Assembly: GCF_030651995.1 (NCBI RefSeq)
Contig: NZ_JAUSBN010000022.1
Coordinates: 1 to 64,000 of the forward strand
DNA length: 64,000 nucleotides
Reading direction: 5' to 3'
Source of the DNA: Reyranella sp.
GTDB lineage: Bacteria > Pseudomonadota > Alphaproteobacteria > Reyranellales > Reyranellaceae
Shown: one piece after another, positions 35,016-44,290 of the stretch
How positions within the stretch are numbered: position 1 is the first letter of the stretch
How the letters are laid out: the number at the start of each line of letters is the position of its first letter
Translations under genes and position numbers: made by a program
The notes under the pieces: model-generated
The model's input: the letters and a program-made list of their open reading frames with translations, nothing else
The model's database searches: none
Told to the model about the DNA's origin: nothing

Positions 35016-36737
35016 ATGGCCGCCTCATACGATCTGATCGTGCGCAACGGGACGGTGATCGACGGGACCGGAGTCGAGCCTCGCGAAGCGGATGTCGCAA
35101 TCCAGGACGGCAGGATCGTGGCCGTGGGCCGGATTGCCGGCAGCGGCCGCGAGGAGATCGACGCCAGGGGCTTCACGGTGACGCCGGGCTTCGTCGACAT
35201 CCACACCCACTATGACGGCCAGGTCACCTGGGACGACCGCTTTTCGCCCTCGTCGGGTCATGGTGTGACAACGGTGCTGATGGGCAATTGCGGCGTCGGT
35301 TTCGCGCCCTGCCGGCCCGAGGATCGCGACACGCTGATGAACGTGATGGAGGGCGTCGAGGACATTCCCGAGCTGGTGATGCGCGAGGGCGTGCCCTGGA
35401 ACTGGCAGAGCTTTCCCGACTATCTCGACGCCCTGTCGAAGCGCCAGTGCGACATCGACTTCGCCACGCAGGTGCCGCATGCGCCGCTGCGCGTCTTCGT
35501 GATGGGCAAGCGCGGCGTCGACCGTGAGCCCGCCAACGCGTCGGACATGGCGGAGATGGCGAAGCTCGTTCAGGAAGGTCTGGACGCCGGCGCGCTGGGC
35601 TTTTCGACCTCACGTTCACTCTTTCATCGTACGCCCGACGGCGCCCTGACCCCGACCATCACCGCCGGCGAGGAAGAGCTGGCGGCGATTGCGCGCAGCA
35701 TGCGGCGCGCCGGCAAGGGCGTGATCCAGCTCCTCGACGATTTCGCGGACACGACGGCCGAGGGTGCGACCGAGTTCGCCATGCTGCGCCGACTCGTCGA
35801 ACTCTCGGGGCGGCCGCTCTCCTTCACCCTGCTCGACCTCTCGCTCTATCCCGGACGCTGGCAGACCCTGCTGCGCGAGATCGAACGGGCCCATCGCGAC
35901 GGGCTGCCGATCCGCGGCCAGGTCGCGGCGCGGCCGGTCGCGATCCTCTATGGACTAGAACTCTCGTTCCATCCCTTCTCGACCTGCCCGAGCTACTGCG
36001 AGGTCGAGGGCCTGCCGCTCGAGGCCAAGCTCGCCAAGCTGCGCGATCCGGCGATGAAGGCGAAGCTGCTCGCGGAGCAGCCGACCTACCGCAATCCGCA
36101 GATGCTGGCCTTCATGCGCAACGCCGCCAACATGTTCGTGCTGGGCGATCCGCCCGACTACACGCCGCCGGCCGAGCAGCGGCTCGACGCGCGCGCGGCA
36201 AGGCTCGGCATCACGCCGCTCGAACTGGCCTACGACCTGCTGGTGAGTGGCGACGGGCGCACGATCCTGTTCCATCCCGGCGCGAACTACACCGACTGCT
36301 CCGACGTCAACATGGCCAGCATGCTGCGCCACGAGCATACGGTGATGGCGCTGGGTGATGGCGGCGCGCATTACGGGCTGATCTGCGACGCGAGCTACAC
36401 CACGCACGCGCTCACCTACTGGACGCGCGACCGCAAGGGCGAGCGCTGGCCTCTGCCCTGGGCGATCCAGCAGCTGACCGACGTGCCTGCCCGCACCGTC
36501 GGCCTCGGCGATCGCGGGCGGCTGCAGGTGGGCTACAAGGCCGACCTCAACGTGATCGACCCCGACCGCCTCAAGGTCTCGGCCCCGCGCCCGGTGCACA
36601 ACCTGCCGGGCGGCGGCCGGCGGCTGGAACAGAAGGCCGAAGGCTATGTCGCCACCGTCGTCAGCGGCGAGGTGACCTATCGCGAGGGCGCCTTCACCGG
36701 CGCCCGCCCGGGCCGGCTCGTGCGCGGCACGCGATAG
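35016..36737 (+). CDS. N-acyl-D-amino-acid deacylase family amidohydrolase
   Basis: The 573-residue metal hydrolase has the amidohydrolase metal motif DIHTHYDGQ, the signature [18 protein letters not shown], which includes the conserved Cys of D-aminoacylases, and a C-terminal Asp in [10 protein letters not shown]. The end ([12 protein letters not shown]...[10 protein letters not shown]) is the usual composite beta domain. It may free D-amino acids from N-acyl forms or act on a related amide. GGGAGGA before ATG 35016 sets the start. It converges on the monooxygenase gene. Confidence 0.9.
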   Translation: MAASYDLIVRNGTVIDGTGVEPREADVAIQDGRIVAVGRIAGSGREEIDARGFTVTPGFVDIHTHYDGQVTWDDRFSPSSGHGVTTVLMGNCGVGFAPCRPEDRDTLMNVMEGVEDIPELVMREGVPWNWQSFPDYLDALSKRQCDIDFATQVPHAPLRVFVMGKRGVDREPANASDMAEMAKLVQEGLDAGALGFSTSRSLFHRTPDGALTPTITAGEEELAAIARSMRRAGKGVIQLLDDFADTTAEGATEFAMLRRLVELSGRPLSFTLLDLSLYPGRWQTLLREIERAHRDGLPIRGQVAARPVAILYGLELSFHPFSTCPSYCEVEGLPLEAKLAKLRDPAMKAKLLAEQPTYRNPQMLAFMRNAANMFVLGDPPDYTPPAEQRLDARAARLGITPLELAYDLLVSGDGRTILFHPGANYTDCSDVNMASMLRHEHTVMALGDGGAHYGLICDASYTTHALTYWTRDRKGERWPLPWAIQQLTDVPARTVGLGDRGRLQVGYKADLNVIDPDRLKVSAPRPVHNLPGGGRRLEQKAEGYVATVVSGEVTYREGAFTGARPGRLVRGTR

Positions 36738-36740
36738 GAG

Positions 36741-36792
36741 TCCTTGTCATCCTGAGGCGAAGCCGATGGATCCTTCGCTTCGCTCACGATGA
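36741..36792. repeat. Partial palindromic repeat
   Basis: The text gtcatcctgaggcgaagc and ggatccttcgcttcgctcac resembles half-copies of the dispersed tcctgag/ttcg-type elements at 41702-41832 and 56816-56949. It lies between convergent genes and runs into the monooxygenase stop region. Confidence 0.5.
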
Positions 36793-38436
36793 GAGATTGA
36801 ACCCCTCGTACCCGTTCGCCGCGATCTCCTCGCACTTCTGGCGGTATTTCGGCGCGCCGCCGGCATAGGCCATGAAGGTGCGCTTGAGGCGGCCGGGCAC
36901 GTTCTTGTTCACGCCGGTCATCCACGAGTCGACCTTGGTGAGCAGCAGGCGCGATCCGGTATCGTAGACGTGGGCCGTCCAGGCCGTTTCGGCCTCCGGC
37001 GTCGCCTCGATGCGGGTCAATCCCTTGTCGCGCATGTAGCCCAGCAAATCGGACACGAACTCGACATTCTGCTCGATGCAGCGCGGCAGGTTGCAGAAGG
37101 TCGCCGCATTGTGCGGCCCGACCAGGGTCAGCATGTTGGGAAAGCCCACCACGTTGAGGCCGAGATAGGTGTGCGGTCCGTCGGCCCATTTGTCGCGCAG
37201 CTTCGCACCGCCGCGGCCCTCGAAGTCGATGCGGTCGAACGCGCCGGTGATGGCGTCGAAGCCGGTCGCGTAGATGATCATGTCGAATTCGTAATCGACG
37301 CCCCCGACGCGCAGGCCGGTCTCGGTGATGCGTTCGATCGGCGTCTCGCGGATGTCGACCAGCTTCACGTTGGGCTGGTTGTAGACCTCGAAGTAGCCGC
37401 TCTCGAGCGGGACGCGTCGCGTGCCGTAGCCGTGGTTGGTCGGAATCAGCTTGTCGGCGATCTTCGGATCCTTCACCCGGGCGCGGATCTTCTTGATCAC
37501 GAATTCCGTCAGCGCGTCGTTGGCAGCCTGGTCCATCAGCACGTCGCGGAAATTACCCTGCCAGAAGGCGAAGCCCGGCGTGTCATAAAGCTTCTCGAAG
37601 AAGGCCTCGCGCTCCTCCGGCGTCACGTCGATCGAATGGCGCGGATCGGCGGTGTGAACGAAGCAGCCCCAGTTCTCGCGGCACTGCGCGAAGATCTGGT
37701 CGTAGCGCGCGCGGATGTCGGCCATCGTTTCAGGCTCGATGCGGCTGTTGCGCAGCGGCGTGCACCAGTTCGGCGTGCGCTGGAACACGGTGAGCTCGCC
37801 CACCGTCTTGGCGATCTCGGTGATCGCCTGCACACCCGACGCCCCGGTCCCGATCACGGCGACCTTCTTGCCCTCGAAGCTGACCGGATGGTGCGGCCAC
37901 AGGCCGGTATGCCAGGACTCGCCCTTGAAATCCTCGATGCCGGGAATGGTCGGCATGGTCGGCGACGAGAGCGGTCCGATCGCGGTGACGAGAAAGCGGG
38001 CGCGAGCGCGGCCGCCGGTCTCGAAGGTCACCTCCCACTCGTTGGCCGCCTCATCCCAGTGCGCGGCCTTCACCCTGGTGTTGAAGGTGATGTCGCGACG
38101 GAGGTCGAACTTGTCGGCGATGAACTCGCAGTAGCGCAGGTTCTCGGGCTGGCCGGAGAAATGTTCCTTCCAGTCCCACTCCTTCAGCACCTCGGGCGAG
38201 AAGGAGAAGCCGTAGGTCCAGCTCTCGGAATCGAAGCGGGCGCCGGGATAGCGGTTCCAGTACCAGGTGCCGCCGACGCCGCCGCCCGCCTCGTAGACGC
38301 GAGCCTTGAAGCCCATCTGGCGCAGCTTCAGGAGCTGGTACATGCCCGAAAGGCCGGCACCGATCACGATGACGTCCCAGTGTTCAACAATGTTGACGCT
38401 CTCGCTTGTGCGTGTCGCTTCAGCCGCGATAGCCAT
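36784..38436 (-). CDS. Flavin monooxygenase, Baeyer-Villiger type
   Basis: The 550-residue FAD/NADPH enzyme has two Rossmann motifs, VIGAGLSGM near the start and VIGTGASGVQ in the middle, and between them the Baeyer-Villiger fingerprint FKGESWHTGLWP. GGTWYWNRYPGARFDSES is the usual FAD-side block. It would turn a ketone or cyclic ketone into an ester or lactone. The ATG at 38436 has GAGGAA upstream and is preferred over one at 38448. Substrate is unknown. Confidence 0.93.
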   Translation of the reverse strand: MAIAAEATRTSESVNIVEHWDVIVIGAGLSGMYQLLKLRQMGFKARVYEAGGGVGGTWYWNRYPGARFDSESWTYGFSFSPEVLKEWDWKEHFSGQPENLRYCEFIADKFDLRRDITFNTRVKAAHWDEAANEWEVTFETGGRARARFLVTAIGPLSSPTMPTIPGIEDFKGESWHTGLWPHHPVSFEGKKVAVIGTGASGVQAITEIAKTVGELTVFQRTPNWCTPLRNSRIEPETMADIRARYDQIFAQCRENWGCFVHTADPRHSIDVTPEEREAFFEKLYDTPGFAFWQGNFRDVLMDQAANDALTEFVIKKIRARVKDPKIADKLIPTNHGYGTRRVPLESGYFEVYNQPNVKLVDIRETPIERITETGLRVGGVDYEFDMIIYATGFDAITGAFDRIDFEGRGGAKLRDKWADGPHTYLGLNVVGFPNMLTLVGPHNAATFCNLPRCIEQNVEFVSDLLGYMRDKGLTRIEATPEAETAWTAHVYDTGSRLLLTKVDSWMTGVNKNVPGRLKRTFMAYAGGAPKYRQKCEEIAANGYEGFNLSS

Positions 38437-38516
38437 GGCGTTCCTCATCCGGTTTTGCCGACAGTATAGCGTGGCCGGAGGCTTTTGGACGATGCGCAGT
38501 GCGAGACTGGAGGTCG

Positions 38517-39200
38517 CTATCGCAGGAGCTTCGGCGACCCGTACAGGTTGGCCAGACGCGCGATCAGGAAGGCCACATACATGACGCCCAGCACCTGTTC
38601 GATAATGATCAGCGACCGCGCCATGGGCGTCGCCGGCGTGATCTCGCCGAAGCCGGTGGAGGTCAGCACGGTGAAGGAGAAGTACATCAGGTCCGACCAG
38701 TTGAGCTTGCCGTCCGGGCCATGGGCAATGACCGCCGTGAAGGCGTTGGCTTCGAAGACCTGCAGGAAGCCGAAGAGGCTCGCAAAGGAGAGCGCGATCA
38801 GGATGTAGGCCGCGACGGCCCCGAACACCTTGTCGGTGGTGATGGGCCGGCGATCGAGCACATAACGCAGGAGCGCAATGGTGACGGCGCCCACGAAGAT
38901 CGCCGTCGCCCCCAGCGCGATCGGACGCAGCCCGCTGTAGCCCATGCGGTCGGCGATCAGGGTATCGACGGTGATGAAGCCGAAAACGCCCAGCCCCCAG
39001 AGTACGGGCCGTTCAAGGCGCAGTGCCCAGACCGCCAGGACGAGCACCACGAACAACGCCACGCCCAACATCGCGCCGCCGATCGCCGAGCCGGCAAGCA
39101 TCGGGTTGAGAAGAATGAAAAAGCACAGGACGCCCACGAGGGCGCTGCAGCGATTGCGCCGCACATAGGCGATGCGGCGGAGCATACGGTGTCTGGTCAT
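38517..39200 (-). CDS. Ion channel protein, potassium-channel type
   Basis: The 227-residue membrane protein has about six hydrophobic segments and one pore loop with the filter-like LTSTGFGEITP before the last helix. GFG in place of GYG is found in several bacterial potassium-channel relatives. Basic patches near the N-terminus (MTRHRMLRR) should face the cytoplasm. AGGTGAG directly before ATG 39200 supports the start. It is transcribed away from the small lipoprotein gene. Confidence 0.85.
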   Translation of the reverse strand: MTRHRMLRRIAYVRRNRCSALVGVLCFFILLNPMLAGSAIGGAMLGVALFVVLVLAVWALRLERPVLWGLGVFGFITVDTLIADRMGYSGLRPIALGATAIFVGAVTIALLRYVLDRRPITTDKVFGAVAAYILIALSFASLFGFLQVFEANAFTAVIAHGPDGKLNWSDLMYFSFTVLTSTGFGEITPATPMARSLIIIEQVLGVMYVAFLIARLANLYGSPKLLR

Positions 39201-39310
39201 CTCACCTGGGGCCTCCGCCCCCGCTTTCCCTGTCTCCGGCAGACAGACTGCAAAACGCCGCAACCAAAGGCAAATGGCCGGCGTTCCTCGGAAAGGTGGA
39301 GGATTTCATC

Positions 39311-39442
39311 ATGTTCCGCAGGGTCCTGGCTTCCCTCGGTCTGCTCGTTCTGGCTCTGACTGCCTGCGCCCAGAAGGTCCTTATTGCCGGTCCGCTCACG
39401 GAGTCGGGCGACTATGAGGTCGTGGGGCTGGCGGCCGAATGA
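39311..39442 (+). CDS. Small lipoprotein, 43 residues
   Basis: ATG 39311 with GGAGG nine bases upstream opens MFRRVLASLGLLVLALTACAQK: a lipoprotein signal with lipobox LTAC and the lipidated Cys at residue 19. Only 24 residues follow, ending GLAAE. Such entericidin-sized lipoproteins are widespread. Function is unknown. It is divergent from the ion channel gene and convergent with the next membrane gene, 9 bases away. Confidence 0.75.
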   Translation: MFRRVLASLGLLVLALTACAQKVLIAGPLTESGDYEVVGLAAE

Positions 39443-39451
39443 GGGTGGGGA

Positions 39452-39745
39452 CTAGCCCCGCCAGAGCGTCCACAGGATGCCGGCCACCAGTCCCAGCGCG
39501 ATGAAGCCGACAAACAGCAGCAAGGCGGTCTTGGCCCGCGTGAAATGATGGTGCCCCTGCGCCGTGGTTTCATGCGCTTGAAGGCGCGTGCCGAGTTCGT
39601 ACTTCTTGGGGACGTGCCCAGCCGCGTGCGCCTTAGCGTGCACGCTCAGGAATTGCACGAAGTGCCAGAGCGCGCCCAGCGCCGCGAACATGCCCAGCAG
39701 CCAGAACGGCGCGAAGAGCATCCAGATTTCAACGTCGGTACCCAA
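39452..39745 (-). CDS. Small two-helix membrane protein
   Basis: The 97-residue protein has two membrane segments, one at the start (MLFAPFWLLGMFAALGALWHFVQF in sense, given here only as a description of its composition) and one at the C-terminus (TALLLFVGFIALGLVAGI), with a His-rich loop between (VHAKAHAAGH, HETTAQGHHHF). The His cluster may bind metal. A TTG at 39745 with AGGGAGA upstream is the best start; the first ATG (39721) has no site. No family is recognised. Confidence 0.6.
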   Translation of the reverse strand: MGTDVEIWMLFAPFWLLGMFAALGALWHFVQFLSVHAKAHAAGHVPKKYELGTRLQAHETTAQGHHHFTRAKTALLLFVGFIALGLVAGILWTLWRG

Positions 39746-39785
39746 GAGATCTCCCTGATGTCGCCCCTCTCTTAGGCCGGATCGG

Positions 39786-40352
39786 CTAGCGGGCAAACCA
39801 CGGATTGAAGGGGAAGCGCTGCCAGTGCCGGTCGTCGAACAGGACCATGAACAGCTGCGCGAACATCGGCCCGAGCCGCGGATCGTCCGGCCCGGTCGCC
39901 TGGGTCCAGGCCGTCGTCTGGGAGAGGGCGAGATCGTTGCGGCAATAAACGCCAAATACATAGACCCGGCCGGGTGTGGGCGGCTTCAGGAAGTACTGTC
40001 CGGCACAGACCTGCGCCGCCGTGAGATCGTTGGCCGGAGCAAAGACCAACACCAGACGGTAGTTTGGCCGCACCTCTTCCGGCGGTGACTGGTAGGTGAA
40101 GGTGAGGGCCGGCCTCGGCTTGTTGGCCTGCATTACCGGCAGCAGCCGGTCCTTCACCTGTTCCAACGGCCATTGCGGAAACGGATTCCCCGCCACGATC
40201 ACCTGGAAGAGGCGGCCGTCGGTCGCGGCCCAGAATTCGGAAAAGTCGTACTCGGGTGCGTAATCGTAGCCTCCCACCGTCTGGGCTCGGAGCGGCGCTG
40301 CGAGGCCAAGGCAGGCCAAGGTCACCAGGAGGACACACCGCAGAAGGGCCAT
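39786..40352 (-). CDS. Secreted hypothetical protein
   Basis: The 188-residue protein has a Sec signal (residues 1-23, cleavage after LRA). The mature part has one Cys pair (AAQVCAGQYF and VYCRND) and aromatic-rich strands. No enzyme motif is visible. Family is not recognised. GAGG lies upstream of ATG 40352. It is divergent from the glycine-zipper lipoprotein gene. Confidence 0.7.
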   Translation of the reverse strand: MALLRCVLLVTLACLGLAAPLRAQTVGGYDYAPEYDFSEFWAATDGRLFQVIVAGNPFPQWPLEQVKDRLLPVMQANKPRPALTFTYQSPPEEVRPNYRLVLVFAPANDLTAAQVCAGQYFLKPPTPGRVYVFGVYCRNDLALSQTTAWTQATGPDDPRLGPMFAQLFMVLFDDRHWQRFPFNPWFAR

Positions 40353-40407
40353 TTGTGGAAACCTCGCAGGATCGAACGGTTCTCGCGCACGTAACGGAGT
40401 TGACCAC

Positions 40408-40617
40408 ATGATGAAAGTCGTCGGCATTTCCCTCCTGGCTCTCACCCTCGCCGCCTGTGGCGACACCTGGGGCCAACGGGCTGTGACGGGTGGCGGCATC
40501 GGTGCGGGCACCGGTGCTCTGGTCGGCGCCCTCACGCCGATCGGACTGCTGCCGGGAGCCTTGGTGGGCGGCGCCGTGGGTGCCGGCGTGGGCGCGGCGA
40601 CGACCCCGCGCCGCTGA
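40408..40617 (+). CDS. Small glycine-zipper lipoprotein
   Basis: The 69-residue protein has lipobox LAAC (Cys17) and then a Gly/Ala-rich segment with GxxxG spacing (GGGIGAGTGALVGA, LVGGAVGAGVGAA), typical of outer-membrane-linked glycine-zipper proteins. Role is unknown. GGAG lies about 10 bases before ATG 40408. Confidence 0.78.
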   Translation: MMKVVGISLLALTLAACGDTWGQRAVTGGGIGAGTGALVGALTPIGLLPGALVGGAVGAGVGAATTPRR

Positions 40618-40724
40618 GGCACCCCCACGCCGTCTTGCGATCCCCTCGCCGCCACGGAGTCTCGACACAACGACCGCGAGGGACGCCAGTTCCGCATCGA
40701 CCGTGAAGGCTCTAGGCTGGCGCC

Positions 40725-41696
40725 ATGAAGATCTGCCTCTACGGCGCCGGCTCGATCGGCGGGATCATCGGCGCCCACCTCGCCCGCGTGAAGGGCGTCG
40801 AGGTGAGCCTGATTGCACGCGGCGCCCATCTCGACGCCATCCGCCGGAACGGCCTGCGGCTGATTTCACCGCATGAGGATTTCACGGTGAGGGTGAACGC
40901 GACCGACGATCCCACCGAGCTGGGGCCTCAGGATGTCGTGTTCATCACCCTGAAGACGCACCAGTACCTCTCCGTGCTCGACAAGGTCGCACCGCTGCTG
41001 GGTCCGCAAACGGCGCTGATCCCACCGACCACCGGCGCACCCTACTGGTTCTTTCACAAACTGGCCGGCCCGTACGAGGGCAGCCGCCTGAAGCGCATGG
41101 ACCCAGGCGGCAAGCAATGGTCGACCTTCGGCCCCGAGCGGGCACTGGGTTGCGCCTACTGGGCGGGCGGCGTCGTGCCGGAGCCCGGCGTGGCGCATCT
41201 CGAGAACGAGGTCTGCTACCTGCCGCTGGGCGAGCCCGACGGCTCGAACTCAGCGCGCGTCACCGCGCTCAGCGCGGCCATGACCGAGGCCGGCCTCAAG
41301 GCGCCGGTGAAGGCCGACATCCGCGCCGAGATCTGGAGCAAGATGATCAACAGCCTGACCTGGAACCCGATCGCGGTGCTGACGCTCGCCGACAATGGCG
41401 GGATCGGCCGCAGCGCCGGCGCCCTCGGCATCGCGCGCCGCATGATGACGGAGGCCGAAGCCGTCGCCGCCAAATTCGGGGCGACGATGGCGACGCCGAT
41501 GGAGAAGCGTATCGAGTTCACGGTCGGCTTGGGCGACCACAAGATGTCGATGCTGACCGACCTTCAGTCCGGCAAGCCGCTGGAGATCGACGCGCTCGCC
41601 GACTCGATTGCCGATCTCAGTGAACTGGCGGGCGTGGCGACGCCAACCATCGACATGATGCTGGCACTGCTGAAGCTGCGGGCGGTACGGGCGTAG
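40725..41696 (+). CDS. 2-dehydropantoate 2-reductase family (ApbA/PanE)
   Basis: The 323-residue NADPH enzyme has the Rossmann start YGAGSIGGIIGAHLA and the second-domain WSKMINSLTWNPIAVLT, close to the Lys/Asn catalytic block of ketopantoate reductase (KxxxN in sense). It may supply pantoate for CoA synthesis, but many paralogues in this family act on other 2-oxo acids, and no panB or panC is nearby. Confidence 0.88.
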   Translation: MKICLYGAGSIGGIIGAHLARVKGVEVSLIARGAHLDAIRRNGLRLISPHEDFTVRVNATDDPTELGPQDVVFITLKTHQYLSVLDKVAPLLGPQTALIPPTTGAPYWFFHKLAGPYEGSRLKRMDPGGKQWSTFGPERALGCAYWAGGVVPEPGVAHLENEVCYLPLGEPDGSNSARVTALSAAMTEAGLKAPVKADIRAEIWSKMINSLTWNPIAVLTLADNGGIGRSAGALGIARRMMTEAEAVAAKFGATMATPMEKRIEFTVGLGDHKMSMLTDLQSGKPLEIDALADSIADLSELAGVATPTIDMMLALLKLRAVRA

Positions 41697-41701
41697 AGTT
41701 T

Positions 41702-41832
41702 CCCGTCGTCCTGAGCGGAGCCGCCCGCAGGGCGGCGCAGTCGAAGGACCTCTTTTCCGACGCACGACCTGTGGAAGCGAAAAGAGGTCCTTCGACTTCG
41801 TTCGCTTCGCTCACTCCGCTCAGGACGACGGG
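41702..41832. repeat. Palindromic intergenic repeat
   Basis: Arms of 19 bp at 41702-41720 and 41814-41832 are perfectly complementary. Inside, 41741-41756 pairs with 41780-41795 (16 bp, perfect). It fills the gap between two convergent genes and may also end transcription. It belongs to the same class as 3571-3801 and 5763-5804. Confidence 0.88.
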
Positions 41833-41842
41833 GTGAGTTTAG

Positions 41843-42568
41843 TTACCAGCTCTCCTTCCAGGGCCTCAGATCCATTTCGAAAGTCCAGGCGCTGCGCTTC
41901 TGGCGGTGGAGCTGCCAGTAGGTTTCGGCGATGTCGTCGGGATTGAGGATCGCATCGGGGCCGGCATTGTAACGGTCCGGGAAATTGGACTTGATCCATT
42001 CGGTGTCGATCGCGCCGTCGACGATGACATGCGCGACATGGATGTTCTGCGGACCGAGCTCGCGCGCCATCGACTGGGCCAGCGCCCGCACCGCGTGCTT
42101 GCCGCCGGCAAAGGCCGAGAAGCCGCGACCGCCGCGAATCGAGGCGGTGGCGCCGGTGAAGATCATCGTGCCGCGGCCGCGCGGCGCCATGGCCTTGGCC
42201 GCCTCGCGCGCCGTCAGGAAACCGGCGAAGGCCGTCATCTCCCAGACCTTGCGATAGACTCGGGAGGTCGTGTCGCGAATGTCGAAACGCACGTTGCCGC
42301 CGATGTTGAAGACGAAGACCTCGACCTCGCCGATCTCGGTCTCGATCTGGCGGAACAGCGCCTCGACCTGCGCTTCGTCGCGGGCATCGGAACCGAAGGG
42401 ATGGACCCGGCCGCCCTCCTCCACGATGCGCGCCACCAGCGACTGAAGCTTGTCGGCGCTGCGGCGCGTGACGACGGCAGTGTATCCCTCGCGTGCGAAG
42501 CGACGGGCAATGGCGCCGCCCGTCGCATCGCCTGCGCCGATCACGACGCAGACCTTGTCCCTGGCCAT
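41843..42568 (-). CDS. Short-chain dehydrogenase-like protein lacking the catalytic Tyr
   Basis: The 241-residue Rossmann protein has VIGAGDATGGAIARRFA in place of the standard TGxxxGxG, NIGGN for NNAG, and FAGGK where YxxxK is expected. The Ser (GATAS) and Lys remain, but Tyr is Phe. It may be an atypical reductase, an isomerase or a binding protein. AAGGAG before ATG 42568 sets the start. It follows the hydroxylase gene on the same strand by 54 bases. Confidence 0.82.
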   Translation of the reverse strand: MARDKVCVVIGAGDATGGAIARRFAREGYTAVVTRRSADKLQSLVARIVEEGGRVHPFGSDARDEAQVEALFRQIETEIGEVEVFVFNIGGNVRFDIRDTTSRVYRKVWEMTAFAGFLTAREAAKAMAPRGRGTMIFTGATASIRGGRGFSAFAGGKHAVRALAQSMARELGPQNIHVAHVIVDGAIDTEWIKSNFPDRYNAGPDAILNPDDIAETYWQLHRQKRSAWTFEMDLRPWKESW

Positions 42569-42622
42569 GGCGTTCTCCTTTGCGCCCAATCTGTCGGCGG
42601 CGATCGGGCGGCTCAAGGGAGA

Positions 42623-43552
42623 TTACGTCATGGCTGCCCGAGTTTCGGCGTTCCCGGCCCGCAGCGCGTGGGCCCTGCGCACCTCGGCGGCCGTGAGGCC
42701 CGTCCCGTCGGGACGCCAGCCCGGCGCACCGAACAGGTACATCCAGACGTCCCGAGCCGAGCGCGCCGAGGCGAGGTCCTTCACGAGGCCCACCCACGGG
42801 CCGACGTTCAGGACGAGCGGATTGCGCGATGAGACCGCGGGCGAGACCAGGCCATAGTCGCACGGCAGGTCATCGCGCTCCGGTACATAGCTGCCGAACA
42901 GGCGGTCGAAGACGATCAGCACGCCGCCGAAATTGGCGTCGAGATACTCCGGGTTGCGCGCGTGATGGACGCGATGGGCGGACGGCGTGTTGAGGATACC
43001 CTCGAGAAAGCCCAGCTTGGGAATCCAGTCGGCATGGATCCAGAACTGATAGAGCAGGTTCAGGAACAGCGCCGTCAGCACCGTCTCCGGCGTGAAGCCC
43101 AGCAGCACCAGCGGCGTGAAGAAGAGCGACGTGCCGGTGAAGCGGCCGATCCAGCCCAGGCGATAGGCCATGGCGAAGTTGAACTGGTTGGGCGAGTGGT
43201 GCACCGAGTGCGAGGACCAGAACCAGCGCACCGTGTGGCTGGCGCGATGGAACCAGTAGTAGAAGAATTCGAGCCCGACGAAGAGCAGCGCGACCGAACC
43301 GACATCGTCGAGCGACTGGGTGAAGAGACGGTGCTCATACATCCAGCCGAGCCATGGCGCGGCGAGCGTATAGGGAATGAAGGCCAGCAGTCGGCGGCCG
43401 GCGAGGTCGCCCAGCGAGCAGGCCCAGGATTTCCAGTCATAGGCCTCGGCCCGCGTCCGCGACTGCCAGATGCCTTCGGCCAAGGCCGCCGCCAGCACGA
43501 GCGGCAGGATGACGAGATAGAGAGTGGCGAGTGACTGCACGAAAGCCTCCAT
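42623..43552 (-). CDS. Sterol desaturase / fatty acid hydroxylase family protein
   Basis: The 309-residue membrane di-iron enzyme has all His motifs: HRASHTVRW, HSVHHSPNQ, and SAHRVHHARN. Four or more membrane helices surround them. It would hydroxylate or desaturate a lipid. It is divergent from a TetR gene, with a palindrome in between, so it is probably that regulator's target. Unlike the relative at 51.1 kb, its catalytic core is complete. Confidence 0.92.
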   Translation of the reverse strand: MEAFVQSLATLYLVILPLVLAAALAEGIWQSRTRAEAYDWKSWACSLGDLAGRRLLAFIPYTLAAPWLGWMYEHRLFTQSLDDVGSVALLFVGLEFFYYWFHRASHTVRWFWSSHSVHHSPNQFNFAMAYRLGWIGRFTGTSLFFTPLVLLGFTPETVLTALFLNLLYQFWIHADWIPKLGFLEGILNTPSAHRVHHARNPEYLDANFGGVLIVFDRLFGSYVPERDDLPCDYGLVSPAVSSRNPLVLNVGPWVGLVKDLASARSARDVWMYLFGAPGWRPDGTGLTAAEVRRAHALRAGNAETRAAMT

Positions 43553-43572
43553 GTGACTTGCTGCGGTCGAAT

Positions 43573-43591
43573 ATATGAGCGATGCTCATAT
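43573..43591. promoter_or_regulatory. Likely TetR operator
   Basis: ATATGAGC-GAT-GCTCATAT is a 19-bp palindrome with perfect 8-bp arms. It lies between the divergent hydroxylase (start 43552) and TetR (start 43625) genes, the normal place for a TetR operator controlling both. Confidence 0.75.
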
Positions 43592-43624
43592 TCGGTTACT
43601 CGCCTTCCCCCGTCCGGTGTCGTC

Positions 43625-44290
43625 ATGGCCGCACGCCGCCAAGCCGCTGAAAACACAAGAAGAATGCCGCGCCAGGCGCGTGCGGCGCAGACCGTCGCGT
43701 CGATCGTCGAAGCCTCGGCTCAGATTCTCGAGAAAGGTGGCCTGGCCGCCTTCACCACAAACGCGGTCGCCGAGCGTGCCGGCGTCAGCATCGGCACGCT
43801 CTATCAGTATTTTGCCGACAAGAACGCGCTGCTTATGGCGCTGGCCCGCGGAGAGATGGAAGCCGCGCTGCGCGAGGTCGGACGGGCGCTGCAGGGCGAG
43901 GACGATCCCTCGGTCGAAGGACGCGTGCGCGCCATGGTGCGGGCGATCGTCCATGCCTTCCGCGGCCGGCAGCGCGCCCGCAAGGCGGTCGTGCAGGCGC
44001 TTCTGGCGCAGGGAACCGGCATCGAGCTGATCGCGCCCGTCGCAGCCTTCATTGCACGCGCGGGCGAGACCGTCGGACGCGGGCCGAACCCGCTGGTCGG
44101 ACCGCTCACCCGCGAACAGGCCTTCGTCGTGTCGCGATCCCTCATGGGGGTCGTCCGCGCCGCCGTGCTGGAGGAGCAGCCCTTCCTCGCAAGCCGGGCC
44201 TTCGAGGACGAGATCGTGCGGATGATCGTCGCCTATCTCGGCGCAGTTACTGAGGCAGCCGATCCCGATCCCGATCGAACCAGAGCTTGA
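43625..44290 (+). CDS. TetR-family transcriptional regulator
   Basis: The 221-residue protein has an N-terminal TetR DNA-binding domain: ASIVEASAQILEKGGLAAFTT then the helix-turn-helix VAERAGVSIGTLYQYFADKNALL. The C-terminal helices would bind a ligand. The start MAARRQ at 43625 leaves the palindrome upstream free. It likely represses the divergent hydroxylase gene and itself. Its 3' end overlaps the convergent MarR gene by 44 bases. Confidence 0.92.
   Translation: MAARRQAAENTRRMPRQARAAQTVASIVEASAQILEKGGLAAFTTNAVAERAGVSIGTLYQYFADKNALLMALARGEMEAALREVGRALQGEDDPSVEGRVRAMVRAIVHAFRGRQRARKAVVQALLAQGTGIELIAPVAAFIARAGETVGRGPNPLVGPLTREQAFVVSRSLMGVVRAAVLEEQPFLASRAFEDEIVRMIVAYLGAVTEAADPDPDRTRA

Noticed and set aside
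40725..41696. Firm assignment as panE
   Set aside because: The fold family is clear, but no pantothenate gene is near and paralogues with other substrates are common.
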